From assembly GCF_963664965.1 (NCBI RefSeq), contig NZ_OY761823.1, forward strand, positions 1,126,001 to 1,190,000: a stretch of DNA of 64,000 nucleotides, in the 5' to 3' direction. The stretch's first letter is position 1; every line of letters starts with the position of its first letter. This document shows positions 1 to 8,530 of this stretch, one piece after another. Source of the stretch: an uncultured Pseudodesulfovibrio sp. GTDB lineage: Bacteria; Desulfobacterota; Desulfovibrionia; Desulfovibrionales; Desulfovibrionaceae. Under the pieces are notes generated by a model, which made no database searches, was not told the origin of the DNA, and was given only the letters and a program-made list of their open reading frames with translations. The translations under genes and the position numbers were made by a program.

Positions 1-1244
1 TAGATTTCTCCGAGATCGTTGATGAGCTTTTTGTTGTCGAAGACTTCGAGGACTTTTTCTCGTGCTGCCGGGATGATGGTGGCGCGCAGTTCGTTGTCGG
101 TCAGGCTTCGGCGGATGATGTCTGCCAGTGCATCGACGTTGTTGCTTTGGCAGAGCATGCCGGTTTTTTCATGGATGACGAGTTCGGGCAGTCCCGAGAC
201 GTCGGTGGCGGCGACGGGCACGCCGGTAGCCATGGCTTCGGCAACCACGTTGGGGATGCCGTCGCGGTCGCCGTCATCTGCTTCGCGGCAGCCGAGGGTG
301 AAACAGTCGGCATCTGCGAGGAGCTTGATGACTTCGCCGTGGGTAATGGTGCCGGTGAGGGTGGTGACGTCGTCAAGGCCGAGCTCGCGAATGAGTGATT
401 CGATTTTGCGGTTGTCGGCGGCTTTGCCTGTGCCTACGAGAGTGTATTTGAACTCCAGTCCTTCAGCACGGAGTTTTGCCAGCGCGCGCAGGACGATATC
501 CAGACCTTTCTTGGGAACGAAGCGGGCTACGGTGAGAATGTTGTAGGGCGCTTTGGCTCCGGTTTTGTCGCTTTTGGGCGCGAACAGATCGAGATTGATG
601 CCGTGGTAGACGCAGTGGATGGGCTTGCCGTTTCTGGACACCTTGGTGAGATACTCCGCATTGTATCGGGTGCAGGTGACCACGAATTTGGCGAGGTCGA
701 TCTTGTCCTGATAGCGTTCGGGAGCCTGCGTGTAGATATCCTTGGCATGGGCCGTGAAGCTGAACGGCACGTCCGCGAACAGTGCCGCATACATGGTGAC
801 GGTGGTGGGCGTGTGGGCGAAATGTCCGTGCAGGTGACCGAGGTCGACACCGTCGTCGATGACGGATTTCTGCATGATGTAACCGCCTTGGAGCAGATGC
901 TTGATCCAAGTGTGTTTCTTGGGTGCGAGTGCGAAGCGGGTCTTCATGAGCTTGATCGCCTTCCAGTACCGTTTCGGGTGGCGGAAGAGCAACCGCAGGT
1001 TGTGCCAGAGCAGTGCGGGCAGTCCCCAGATCATTGAGGAGGGCAGGTAAGTGACCTTTGCCTTGATCTCCTTGATGGAATCATGGGTGAAATTTTCGCG
1101 GGGGGCGCGCATGGAGTAGATGTGGATATTGAATCCCATCTTTTCAAGCAGGCGGATTTCGTTGGATATGAACGTCTCGGAGATACGGGGATAGCCCTTG
1201 AGCACCATGCCAAGGGTTTTCCCGCGGGAAGCGGAATCAGTCAC
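1..1244 (-). CDS. Glycosyltransferase family 4 (GT-B), 3' end outside window
   Basis: The partial protein (about 414 codons visible) reads as a GT4/WcaA-like glycosyltransferase that would move a sugar from an activated donor onto a surface polysaccharide or lipid acceptor at the cytoplasmic face of the membrane. Early residues carry SETFISNEI, typical of colanic-acid-type GT4 enzymes. The C-terminal Rossmann half has LTVARFVPKKGLD, then TGTITHGEV and a G-x-PNVVAEAMATG-x-PV donor-site segment followed by SGLPELV. I chose the GTG at 1244 because GAGAG lies just upstream and because it overlaps the stop of the preceding gene by 8 bases, suggesting translational coupling. An in-frame ATG at 1208 is the alternative. 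The final residues are cut off by the window edge. Acceptor and sugar are unknown. Confidence 0.85.
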   Translation of the reverse strand, partial: MTDSASRGKTLGMVLKGYPRISETFISNEIRLLEKMGFNIHIYSMRAPRENFTHDSIKEIKAKVTYLPSSMIWGLPALLWHNLRLLFRHPKRYWKAIKLMKTRFALAPKKHTWIKHLLQGGYIMQKSVIDDGVDLGHLHGHFAHTPTTVTMYAALFADVPFSFTAHAKDIYTQAPERYQDKIDLAKFVVTCTRYNAEYLTKVSRNGKPIHCVYHGINLDLFAPKSDKTGAKAPYNILTVARFVPKKGLDIVLRALAKLRAEGLEFKYTLVGTGKAADNRKIESLIRELGLDDVTTLTGTITHGEVIKLLADADCFTLGCREADDGDRDGIPNVVAEAMATGVPVAATDVSGLPELVIHEKTGMLCQSNNVDALADIIRRSLTDNELRATIIPAAREKVLEVFDNKKLINDLGEI

Positions 1245-2406
1245 GACAGTTCTCTCGGAAGTGGGTCAGGCGTTTGCACATGACTTCAAGGCCGGTCATG
1301 CGGAAATCCTGGAGTTGTTTGATGCACGGTGCGGGATCGTCGAGAAGGGTGTTGACCTTCTGGCGTAGTATGTCCGGAGTGACGTCACCCCATTTGATAT
1401 AGTCGCACAGGCCGCGTCCCTCGAATACCTTGGCGCGGAGCAGTTGCTCAAGGCGTGGCGTGTCGCGCGGGATGACCAGTGCGGGCTTTTTGAGTGAAAG
1501 GATTTCGCACAGGGTGTTGTAGCCGCCCATGGTGACCACGAGGTCGGCGGTGGCCATGCGTTTTTCCAGATTCTTGACGAACGGCTTGATCTGGACCTTG
1601 AGCGCACGGGCGCGGTCAGCGAGTTCGTCGAGGCGGTCATGGGCCAGAAACGGGCCGGTGATCATGAGCGTCTTGAAATTCACGGTGCCGTTGCTCTCCA
1701 GCATCTTGAGATAGTTGTCGAGCACGGTGTAGCCGTCTCCGCCGCCGCCGATGGTGACGAGCACCTGTTTCTGCTTGCGGCGCGGTTTGCGTGTCTTCGG
1801 CACTTTGCGCGGAATGTACCCGGTGAAGATCGTCTTTTTGGCGATGTCTTCGGGAAAGGCATATTCCGTGATGGGGTTGTAGAGGTCTTTTTCGCCGTAG
1901 ACCCAAATTTCGGAGTAGAGATCACGCAGGATTTCGGGAAATTTCTTTTTCTTCCAATCGGCGCGGGTGGATTCGGCATCGTCCAGAATATCGCGCAGCC
2001 CGAGTACCACGCGGGTGCACGGCAGGTTCTTTTTCAGCCATTTGAGCGTGGGCAGCACCTCGTTTTTGAGGCCGGTCGGCACTTTGTCGACGATGAAGAG
2101 ATCGGGTTTGAACGCTTTGGCTGTGGAGGAGATGATGTTTTTTCGAATGGAGATGGCGATTTTGGGATCGACCTTGATGGAGTGCGGGACGTAGACGGTG
2201 TTGGTCTTTTTTATCATACCGGGCATTCGGACGAAGTCGACGCCTGCGGGCATGGTGTACCGTCCGGCTATGGGCGATCCGGTGACGATGAGGATGTTGA
2301 CGCCGGGACGCACCAGATTGCGGGCAATGGCCATGGTGCGTCGAATGTGTCCCAGACCGTAGGTGTCATGGGAATACATCAGGATATTGTATGAATTCGA
2401 TTCCAT
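1237..2406 (-). CDS. Predicted MurG-like glycosyltransferase (COG4671 type)
   Basis: A 389-residue GT-B fold protein of the 'predicted glycosyltransferase' group related to the GT28/MurG C-terminal domain. The N-terminus has YSHDTYGLGHIRR, the glycine/histidine loop seen in this family. Near residue 220 VLVTIGGGGDG opens the C-terminal Rossmann domain, and VVTMGGYNTLCEILSLKKP is the nucleotide-sugar binding segment. I start at the ATG at 2406. A TTG at 2424 extends the frame by six residues but lies next to a poly-A run without a good ribosome site. The gene overlaps the downstream GT4 gene, so the two glycosyltransferases are probably co-translated and act on the same surface glycan. The substrate cannot be read from the sequence. 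Confidence 0.85.
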   Translation of the reverse strand: MESNSYNILMYSHDTYGLGHIRRTMAIARNLVRPGVNILIVTGSPIAGRYTMPAGVDFVRMPGMIKKTNTVYVPHSIKVDPKIAISIRKNIISSTAKAFKPDLFIVDKVPTGLKNEVLPTLKWLKKNLPCTRVVLGLRDILDDAESTRADWKKKKFPEILRDLYSEIWVYGEKDLYNPITEYAFPEDIAKKTIFTGYIPRKVPKTRKPRRKQKQVLVTIGGGGDGYTVLDNYLKMLESNGTVNFKTLMITGPFLAHDRLDELADRARALKVQIKPFVKNLEKRMATADLVVTMGGYNTLCEILSLKKPALVIPRDTPRLEQLLRAKVFEGRGLCDYIKWGDVTPDILRQKVNTLLDDPAPCIKQLQDFRMTGLEVMCKRLTHFRENCRD

Positions 2407-2542
2407 AAACTCGTGAGTCGGCAAAAAAATAAGCCGGACACCTTCCCCATACCGGCGATTACGTATCGTTACCGGGGATTGGGCGCCGTGTCCAGAAAAG
2501 CAACTGGGAAGTCATACCTGAGAATTCGGTACAGGGCCACCT

Positions 2543-3649
2543 TTACTTTGCATGACGATGGTTGACGTCAAGGCAGATGCCGGCATCGAAATGCATGCCG
2601 TCCTGCGTGTTGTGCAGGTTGTCGGCATAGAGCGGATGATCCGGACGTGCTGCAAGGGCTGTTTCAAACCGGCGGACGGCCTCGGCCCGGTCTCCCCTCC
2701 GCAGGGCGAGTACGCCGAGATTGTTCTGTGCACACGGGTGTTCCGGGGAAAGTTCGTCAGCCCTGTTCAGGGACTCGGAGGCCTTGTCATTGTCGCCCAC
2801 TACGGCGAATTGGACGCCTTCCACCAGTGCCTTTTGCAGAGAGGTCAGAGAGATGTGGTCGACTCCCCGGCAGGGGCAGCGTTTCACGTTGCACGGCTCG
2901 GTGCCGTCAAGCAGTCGGACGTTATCCATGACGTTGCCCAGTTTGGTCTTGTCGCCGGGGCAGCGCATTACGGTGCCGTCGGGTTCCATGCGGAGCAGTG
3001 TCTTCCCGGCCGAGCACGGGACTCCCTGAAAGTTGAAGGCGATTTTTTTGCCCTGCTCGGGGTGGTCGGCAAAGATGGCCCGTGCCCGGTCGCCATATGC
3101 CTCGGGGTAGCGCCGTCCTTCGAATTCGCCTTTGAAGGGGCGGGGCGTCAGGGTGATGCCATGGTCGGCGAAGAATTCCTTGTCCGTATGGAAGCGTGCT
3201 TCAAGGGTCGGATGGATCACGTAATTGACGATGACCTTGAATCCCTTGTCCAGAAGCAGGCGGGCGTTTTTGATGAATGCGTCGGTTCCCTTGATGCGTT
3301 CCCTTTCCTCGATATGCAGGGCGACATACAGGTCCTGCACCCGTGCCGGGTCGATGCGTTCGGCAAAGTCGCGGACTTTGGACGAGACCGACAGGTTCGT
3401 ATCCACGCCGATGAAATGGTTCTTTGTCAGCTCCGCGCAGATATCGACCATGCCGGGGTAGATGAACGGTTCGCCGCCGGTCAGTCCCACGACCCATTGT
3501 TCGCCGGTGGCGTCAAGGAAATCCGTGATGCGCGAGACGGGCAGCGTCTCGGTGACTGGGGTGTTGTCGTGCGGAAAGTAGCAGTATTCACAACGGAAAT
3601 TGCATTTTCGCGTCATGTTCCAGATGATGTTGTTGACCGGCATGTCCAT
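2543..3649 (-). CDS. Radical SAM protein with SPASM-like and TPR C-terminal parts
   Basis: A 368-residue protein. CNFRCEYC near residue 14 is the CX3CX2C motif that binds the radical-SAM [4Fe-4S] cluster, and GLTGGEPF is the SAM-contacting GGEP motif. After the barrel, cysteines in PCSAG, MRCPGD and CNVKRCPC resemble a SPASM/twitch auxiliary-cluster region. The last ~90 residues (SLNRADELSPEHPCAQNNLGVLALRRGD and on) form about two tetratricopeptide repeats, an unusual C-terminal addition that suggests protein-protein contacts. The ATG at 3649 follows an excellent AGGAGAG site and is preferred to the longer frame starting at 3706. It is divergent from the deacetylase gene at 3757. The reaction is unknown; peptide or sugar modification is possible. 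Confidence 0.85.
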   Translation of the reverse strand: MDMPVNNIIWNMTRKCNFRCEYCYFPHDNTPVTETLPVSRITDFLDATGEQWVVGLTGGEPFIYPGMVDICAELTKNHFIGVDTNLSVSSKVRDFAERIDPARVQDLYVALHIEERERIKGTDAFIKNARLLLDKGFKVIVNYVIHPTLEARFHTDKEFFADHGITLTPRPFKGEFEGRRYPEAYGDRARAIFADHPEQGKKIAFNFQGVPCSAGKTLLRMEPDGTVMRCPGDKTKLGNVMDNVRLLDGTEPCNVKRCPCRGVDHISLTSLQKALVEGVQFAVVGDNDKASESLNRADELSPEHPCAQNNLGVLALRRGDRAEAVRRFETALAARPDHPLYADNLHNTQDGMHFDAGICLDVNHRHAK

Positions 3650-3756
3650 AAAGGCTCTCCTTTCGCCTGCTGTCCTGCCACGGATTTCGGGAAAACACCA
3701 GAACACGTCTTGTCATTTTGCTTCGGCCTCTGGTAAACATCCAACCCGAGGCATTG

Positions 3757-4533
3757 ATGACACACGATACTTTTCAGATTCTCATGGACGAGCTTGACGC
3801 CTGGGCGCACGCCGGACAGACTGCTGTCTTGTGGTGGCGTGACGATGACGCCGGGGCTCCCTGCGCCGCGCTGGATGTCCTTTTGGAGATGACTGACCGG
3901 CACGCCGCGCCTTGCGGTTTGGCCGTGATTCCTGTACGTGCCGAAGAGCCGCTTGCAAAAAGAATGGATGAAGCCCCATACGCATGGGCGCTTCAGCACG
4001 GCTTTGCCCATACGAACCATGCGTCCGGCGGTGTCGGGGCATGGGAGTTGGGGTTGCATCGTCCTGTTGCCGCGGTGCTTGATGACTTGCGTGCCGGTAT
4101 GAGTAAGCTGGCAGGACTCTTCGGAGACCATTTCGTTCCCGTTGTCGTACCTCCGTGGAACCGGATGGCCCCGGAGCTTCTGCCGCGTCTGTCCGGTCTT
4201 GGTTTTCGGGGTGTTTCAGCAAGTTACAAGCGTCAGCGGCCCGCTTCGCCCGACGGAATTCGTGTGGCGGATGCACACTGCGATCTGCTGGAATGGAAGA
4301 AAAAGCAGCCGGCTTTTTTTGCCGGACGCGAGAAATGTGTAGCCGATCTGGTGGAACACCTGACGGACAAACGGACCGGACGTGTGGATTTTGATGAGCC
4401 TACCGGCGTATTGACCCACCATTTGGAAATGGATGGGGACGCCTGGAATTTCATGGACGACCTGCTGTCGGCAACGACCACTCATCCCGCAGCGAAATGG
4501 ATGAGCCCTGCCGATATCTGGCCGGAACGCTAG
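3757..4533 (+). CDS. Polysaccharide deacetylase-like protein
   Basis: A 258-residue soluble protein related to NodB/polysaccharide deacetylases. An early acidic motif WRDDDAG would supply catalytic and metal-binding aspartates. QHGFAHTNHA gives the two histidines of the H-x3-H type metal site, and VVPPWNR is the PPWN motif before the second half of the barrel. A late THH triad lies near the C-terminus. The ATG at 3757 has GAGG 6-7 bases upstream. It shares the QHG-x-x-H-x-NH and PPWNR motifs with the gene at 43545, so the window carries two paralogs. It is followed after 18 bases by a GNAT gene, probably in one operon ending at the terminator near 5490. The natural substrate is unknown. Confidence 0.8.
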   Translation: MTHDTFQILMDELDAWAHAGQTAVLWWRDDDAGAPCAALDVLLEMTDRHAAPCGLAVIPVRAEEPLAKRMDEAPYAWALQHGFAHTNHASGGVGAWELGLHRPVAAVLDDLRAGMSKLAGLFGDHFVPVVVPPWNRMAPELLPRLSGLGFRGVSASYKRQRPASPDGIRVADAHCDLLEWKKKQPAFFAGREKCVADLVEHLTDKRTGRVDFDEPTGVLTHHLEMDGDAWNFMDDLLSATTTHPAAKWMSPADIWPER

Positions 4534-4551
4534 ACCAATCGAGGACAGTAC

Positions 4552-5412
4552 ATGACTGCGACACTTCGCCGCGCCGAACCCCGCGATATCGACGCTATCT
4601 GCAACCTGCTTTCCGAACACATGAACAGCAAATTTCCCCCGGAAAGATGGGAACGGCTCTTTACTCCGTCATGGTGCATGGACAGCAACAATATTGGTAT
4701 TGTTGCCGAAGACAATGGAAAGATTGTCGGTTTCCATGGCCATGTCTGCTCATCCCGCCCGCTGGGCATGCGGCTTGAGCGGTTCGTCAACTTCACTTCC
4801 TGGTACGTGCTCAAGGAATATCGCGGGCAGGGGCTCGGCAGCGCCATGGTCAGAATGGCCATTTCCGATCCGGAGACCACCTACATGGTCTGTTCGCTTT
4901 CGCCCAAGCGTGTCGATTTCTACAAGAAGCTCGGTCTTGACATTCTGGAGACCGAACGGTTTGTCTGGCGGCGCGACGGACATGAATACGACAATCTCGA
5001 ATTCATCATGGACGTCAACCAGATTCTCATGAGGGCCAACCCCGCAGAGGCAAAGGTCGTTGAAGACCACCTCGGGCTGGACGTTACCCCCATTCTGGTC
5101 TCCACCCGCTGCACCCAGTGCCTGCTGCTGCTTTCCATTACCCGGAAGAAGGACGACGTGACCTATTATGATGTCCTGTACCGCAGCAACCCCGCTCTGT
5201 TCACTTCCCGTGCGAAGGACATTGCCGAAGCTCTGCTGCCGGACGATGAGTGCGTCTTTGCCGCAGACTGCCGTTTTGTCGATGACGACGGTCCCGGTGC
5301 CGAAGTGGAAGTCATCCAGTCGCCGCGTTTCTACAAGACGTCCCGTGTCGATCCGCGGGATATCGATCTCGCCTATTCCGAAATAGTCCTGCTCGACCTG
5401 AAAGTGGATTAA
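4552..5412 (+). CDS. GNAT family N-acetyltransferase
   Basis: A 286-residue protein whose first ~150 residues are a GNAT fold. RRAEPRDIDAICNLL is the typical first strand and helix, and VLKEYRGQGLGSAMV contains the R/Q-x-x-G-x-G/A acetyl-CoA pyrophosphate loop. The following residues through FYKKLGLDI complete the domain. The remaining ~130 residues are not a standard second GNAT domain and are unassigned. GAGGA sits 7 bases before the ATG. The close spacing after the deacetylase gene suggests a functional link in surface sugar modification, but this is inference; the acceptor is not evident. Confidence 0.8.
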   Translation: MTATLRRAEPRDIDAICNLLSEHMNSKFPPERWERLFTPSWCMDSNNIGIVAEDNGKIVGFHGHVCSSRPLGMRLERFVNFTSWYVLKEYRGQGLGSAMVRMAISDPETTYMVCSLSPKRVDFYKKLGLDILETERFVWRRDGHEYDNLEFIMDVNQILMRANPAEAKVVEDHLGLDVTPILVSTRCTQCLLLLSITRKKDDVTYYDVLYRSNPALFTSRAKDIAEALLPDDECVFAADCRFVDDDGPGAEVEVIQSPRFYKTSRVDPRDIDLAYSEIVLLDLKVD

Positions 5413-5451
5413 AACGGGCCGAGCGGTTTTCGGACCGAATTGACAATGCAG

Positions 5452-5490
5452 AAGAGGGAAAACGCCTGAAAGCGTTTTCCCTCTTTTTTT
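5452..5490 (+). terminator. Rho-independent terminator after the GNAT gene
   Basis: A 14-bp stem (AAGAGGGAAAACGC paired with GCGTTTTCCCTCTT) with a 6-base loop is followed by a run of T residues on the plus strand. It closes the deacetylase-GNAT unit and separates it from the convergent PncC gene. Confidence 0.9.
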
Positions 5491-5527
5491 GCGTATTCGC
5501 CGCAGGGTATTCTGGTGCGTCAGCGAG

Positions 5528-6013
5528 TTATTTCACCACTCCGAGCAGGCCGTTGATGGCGGCCATGACGGTCTGCTCCTTGACGGACGTGCGGTCGCCC
5601 GAGAAATTGTACAGTCGGGCGCGGGAGCCGGACGGCCATGCCCATGCCATCCAGACGGTTCCGACGGGCTTGTCGGGGGTGCCGCCCGAGGGACCGGCTA
5701 TGCCGGAGACTGCGACGGAGACATTGGCCCCGACGGTCTTGAGGACGCCCTCGGCCATGGCGAGGACCACGGCTTCGGACACGGCTCCGTGCTGTTCGAG
5801 GATTTCCGGTTTGACACCCAGAAGGCGTGTCTTCACATCGTTGGAATAGGCGATGACCGATCCGTTGTACCATTCGGAACTGCCGGGACAGTCGGTGAGG
5901 GTGCTTGCAAGCAGCCCCCCGGTGCAGGATTCGGCAGTTGCCAGAAAGTTGTCGTGAACCCGAAGGTTCTCGCCGACTTCCGAGACGGCGCGGGAAATGA
6001 GATATGCGTCCAT
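5528..6013 (-). CDS. pncC: Nicotinamide-nucleotide amidohydrolase (CinA C-terminal family)
   Basis: A 161-residue protein matching the CinA C-terminal/PncC domain, which deamidates NMN to NaMN in pyridine nucleotide recycling. Diagnostic segments are TAESCTGG near residue 27, the catalytic-serine region, and VSGIAGPSGGTPDKPVGTVW. There is no N-terminal MoCF/COG1058 domain, so this is the stand-alone form. The ATG at 6013 follows AAGGAG and is chosen over upstream in-frame starts. It is a single gene, convergent with the GNAT operon and divergent from the small membrane protein at 6102. Confidence 0.93.
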   Translation of the reverse strand: MDAYLISRAVSEVGENLRVHDNFLATAESCTGGLLASTLTDCPGSSEWYNGSVIAYSNDVKTRLLGVKPEILEQHGAVSEAVVLAMAEGVLKTVGANVSVAVSGIAGPSGGTPDKPVGTVWMAWAWPSGSRARLYNFSGDRTSVKEQTVMAAINGLLGVVK

Positions 6014-6101
6014 GAGTGTTCTCCTTGAGTGATTTTTACAAAATACGGCAGCGGGTTGCAATACCCATGGTTGGGCGGGTACTGTAGGGGCAGGAGATAG
6101 T

Positions 6102-6524
6102 ATGCCAGTCACCCCTTCAAAACTTTTTTCGCTTGCTCTCGAGAGGCATCGCATGCCGTGGAACTGGACGCTGCACTTCGCGTCGCTGTTCGGTTTTGCC
6201 CTGACGCTTCTGATGCATAGCTACCTGATGTTTGCGGCTACAGTGATTATTTTCGGCGCGGGCTTTTTTGAATTGCGGCTGCCTGATTTGCCGGAAAACC
6301 GCTGGCGTCGGTTCGTGCTTTCCGCGGTGGAGTGGGAAAAGGACTGGATAGCCTACCCATGGACATTCAGGAAATGGATGCGGCTGCTGTTCGTGCTGCT
6401 GATCGGTTTCGTGACGGTGTGGGCCTTGTGGACCCGGGAGCCGGCTGCGCTGGGAATGCTCATGGGGGGAGCCTACCTTGTCTGTGTAGCTCGTGATAAC
6501 AAATCAGGGGGCGTTGATTTGTAG
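6102..6524 (+). CDS. Small integral membrane protein, unknown function
   Basis: A 140-residue protein with about four hydrophobic stretches: roughly residues 24-40, 41-55 (LMFAATVIIFGAGFF), 92-108 (LLFVLLIGFVTVWALW) and 115-130. The cytoplasmic-type loop between the second and third is rich in W and R. AGGAG lies 7 bases before the ATG. I do not recognise a family. It is monocistronic by position. Confidence 0.75.
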   Translation: MPVTPSKLFSLALERHRMPWNWTLHFASLFGFALTLLMHSYLMFAATVIIFGAGFFELRLPDLPENRWRRFVLSAVEWEKDWIAYPWTFRKWMRLLFVLLIGFVTVWALWTREPAALGMLMGGAYLVCVARDNKSGGVDL

Positions 6525-6595
6525 ACCGGTCTGGACTCCAATCTGGATCGTTGTTATATGTATTTAACAATAGTAACTATAATGGAGGAACTCCT

Positions 6596-6949
6596 ATGAG
6601 CGAAGATACCAATGCCTGCAAGCAGTGGCTGAACGAAGTCAACTGGGATATGATTCACGAAGACGCCGTCACCCTGTATCTGGAGTGGGGGAACAACAAC
6701 TATCGTGACGCCATGCGCTCGCCCGTTACCACCAGCGGTGAATATTCCATTTATTTCGCAGTGGATACCTGGGAGCATCCCAAGGTCGTGCTGATGCGTA
6801 TGGACAACTATGGTTCCACCATTCTCTGTTCCAAGCGGCTGCCGGATGATCTGGCAAAGGAGCTGCGTGAAGAGATCAAGGATATCAAGGGTATTCTCGA
6901 GCTGACACCGTCGATCAAGGCGTGGCTTGAGAAGGAACTGGAAAAGTAG
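6596..6949 (+). CDS. Conserved-looking small acidic cytoplasmic protein, unknown
   Basis: A 117-residue soluble protein beginning MSEDTNACKQWLNEVNW, with no signal peptide or membrane segment and no motif I can name. A strong GGAGG site precedes the ATG at 6596, and a good terminator follows directly, so it is a well-defined single-gene transcript that is probably highly expressed. It ends with a predicted helix rich in Glu and Lys. Confidence 0.8.
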   Translation: MSEDTNACKQWLNEVNWDMIHEDAVTLYLEWGNNNYRDAMRSPVTTSGEYSIYFAVDTWEHPKVVLMRMDNYGSTILCSKRLPDDLAKELREEIKDIKGILELTPSIKAWLEKELEK

Positions 6950-6971
6950 TCTGCCGACATACTGAAAATGG

Positions 6972-7004
6972 AAAGGCCCGAAGATTGTGTTCTTCGGGCC
7001 TTTT
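6972..7004 (+). terminator. Rho-independent terminator
   Basis: AAGGCCCGAAGA pairs with TCTTCGGGCCTT across a 6-base loop and is followed by TTTT. It ends the gene at 6596-6949. It abuts the inverted repeat at 7005-7078. Confidence 0.9.
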
Positions 7005-7078
7005 CAGGTTGTTGAGAAAGGCCCGATTGCGTCGTTGCTTCAAAAAAGGCAGGCACTCGAACCTTTTTCGACAACCTG
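7005..7078. repeat. Imperfect 17-bp inverted repeat, possible palindromic element
   Basis: The left arm CAGGTTGTTGAGAAAGG (7005-7021) is repeated in inverted form at 7062-7078 with two differences. The arms enclose about 40 bases containing GATTGCGTCGTTGC. It lies between two convergent genes. The form resembles dispersed palindromic elements of deltaproteobacterial genomes, but that link is from memory. Confidence 0.6.
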
Positions 7079-7107
7079 CCAGAATGGACTTTGTCGGGGC
7101 GTCTTGC

Positions 7108-7584
7108 CTAGTCGTTTTCCTCGATGACCACGCCGTCACAGACGAAGGATATCCCCTGCGTCGAGGCCGTGCCAATCATGACGGCCTGAATGATGGGGAC
7201 GGACACCTTGGTGCCGCCTTCCCACCGGACCGTGAAGTTGGCACCGGACCCGCCTTTCCGGTCCCGCTCGGGGATGAACACTTCGCGGGTGCCCATGGGT
7301 GGGATGGCAATGGGGGTGTCGAGGTAGTTTTTCACCATTTCGCCGTTGTCGTTGTAGTACTTGATGGCGGTCACTGTGATGGTGTTCTTGGCGTCCACAT
7401 TGCGGATGGAGAGCAGGGCGGAGAGATTGTACGGGCGGTTTTTCGGGCCTTGATACACATGGGAATAAACCGGCACGTATACTTTCTGTCCGCTAGACAT
7501 ATCGAGGGTTCGTGCCATTGCGGGCATGGCAAGTGCGATGATCGCCAATATGGTCAGGGTCATTCGAAATAGTGGTGTACGCAT
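7108..7584 (-). CDS. DUF3124 family secreted protein
   Basis: A 158-residue protein with a cleavable signal peptide (hydrophobic residues 8-22, cleavage after AMA). The mature part begins with GQKVYVPVYSHVYQG, the typical start of DUF3124 proteins, followed by an Ig-like beta pattern (ALLSIRNVD, ITVTAIKYY, TREVFIPERD). AAGGAG precedes the ATG. Function of the family is unknown; a periplasmic location is expected. It lies 90 bases downstream of the TauE/SafE permease gene on the same strand and may share its transcript. Confidence 0.85.
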   Translation of the reverse strand: MRTPLFRMTLTILAIIALAMPAMARTLDMSSGQKVYVPVYSHVYQGPKNRPYNLSALLSIRNVDAKNTITVTAIKYYNDNGEMVKNYLDTPIAIPPMGTREVFIPERDRKGGSGANFTVRWEGGTKVSVPIIQAVMIGTASTQGISFVCDGVVIEEND

Positions 7585-7674
7585 GATGTGCTCCTTGAAA
7601 TTCCGGCTGTGCTTTATCTTGGTATGCCTACTCGGGGCGTTGAATGCAAGGGGAACCGGATGTGTTGTTTTTGG

Positions 7675-8412
7675 TTACATGAACACGACTCTGGCGATCA
7701 GGCCGAGGCCAAGCAGTATGAGCAGGATGAATACGGTCGTGCGGAATACCGCTTCGGGCAGCAGGCGGCGTACTCTCCCGCCAAGCCAGATGCCCACGCA
7801 GACGGGGATGAGGCCGATGGTCGAGATGAGCGCGATTTCCCCGGTGAACAGGCCGAGTCTGCCGAGGCCGAAGAGCATGATGACGCTTGAGATGGTGAAG
7901 GACGTGTTGATCGCCTGCACCAGCTCATTCTTGGTGAGCTTGAGCGAAATGAGATACGGCAGGATGGGCATGACCTGCGATCCGGTCAGGCCGTTGACCA
8001 GTCCCGTGAAGAAACCGATCGTACCGGCTGTGCGCGGTTTTCCCGAAAGGCGTATGGTGCCGCCCCACAGTCCCCATGCTCCGTAGAGGGCCATGGTCGC
8101 GCCTAGCACGGCACGGGGCAGGGCCGTGTCGCTTTCCCCGAGCAGCCAAAGGCCGAGTGCGAGGCCGGGAATCGCGGCCGCGAACATGGGCCAGAAGCGG
8201 CGGAAGATCGTTCGGAAGCCGCCAGCGTCCACCATGACAAGGGCGTTGGCGAGCAGGGAAGGGATGACCACGAGCGGGATGGCGAGCCGCATGTCGACGA
8301 AGCTTGCCATTATGCCGAGGCTGGTGGTTGCGAAGCCGAGGCCCGCCGTACCCTTGAGGAATGCGGCGACGAAAAAGGTCGAGAGGACGCAGGTGATGAT
8401 GAACGGCTCCAT
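7675..8412 (-). CDS. TauE/SafE family sulfite/organosulfur exporter-like permease
   Basis: A 245-residue polytopic membrane protein of about eight helices with the family's two-fold repeat: GTAGLGFATTSLGIMASFVDMR in the first half and FTGLVNGLTGSQVMPILPYLISL in the second. Family members move sulfite, sulfoacetate or other small organic anions across the inner membrane. An AGGAAAGG site precedes the ATG. It is divergent from argJ, with 118 bases between them. The substrate is not readable. Confidence 0.85.
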   Translation of the reverse strand: MEPFIITCVLSTFFVAAFLKGTAGLGFATTSLGIMASFVDMRLAIPLVVIPSLLANALVMVDAGGFRTIFRRFWPMFAAAIPGLALGLWLLGESDTALPRAVLGATMALYGAWGLWGGTIRLSGKPRTAGTIGFFTGLVNGLTGSQVMPILPYLISLKLTKNELVQAINTSFTISSVIMLFGLGRLGLFTGEIALISTIGLIPVCVGIWLGGRVRRLLPEAVFRTTVFILLILLGLGLIARVVFM

Positions 8413-8530
8413 GGTTTGCCTTTCCTACTCCCTCTTGTTGCGTGTGACAACCATTTCACCCCTTTTCAGTCAGGCCTCTCTGGGGTAAGGGATGAGTCTC
8501 CAATATGAATCAAATGAGACGGAGTAGAAT

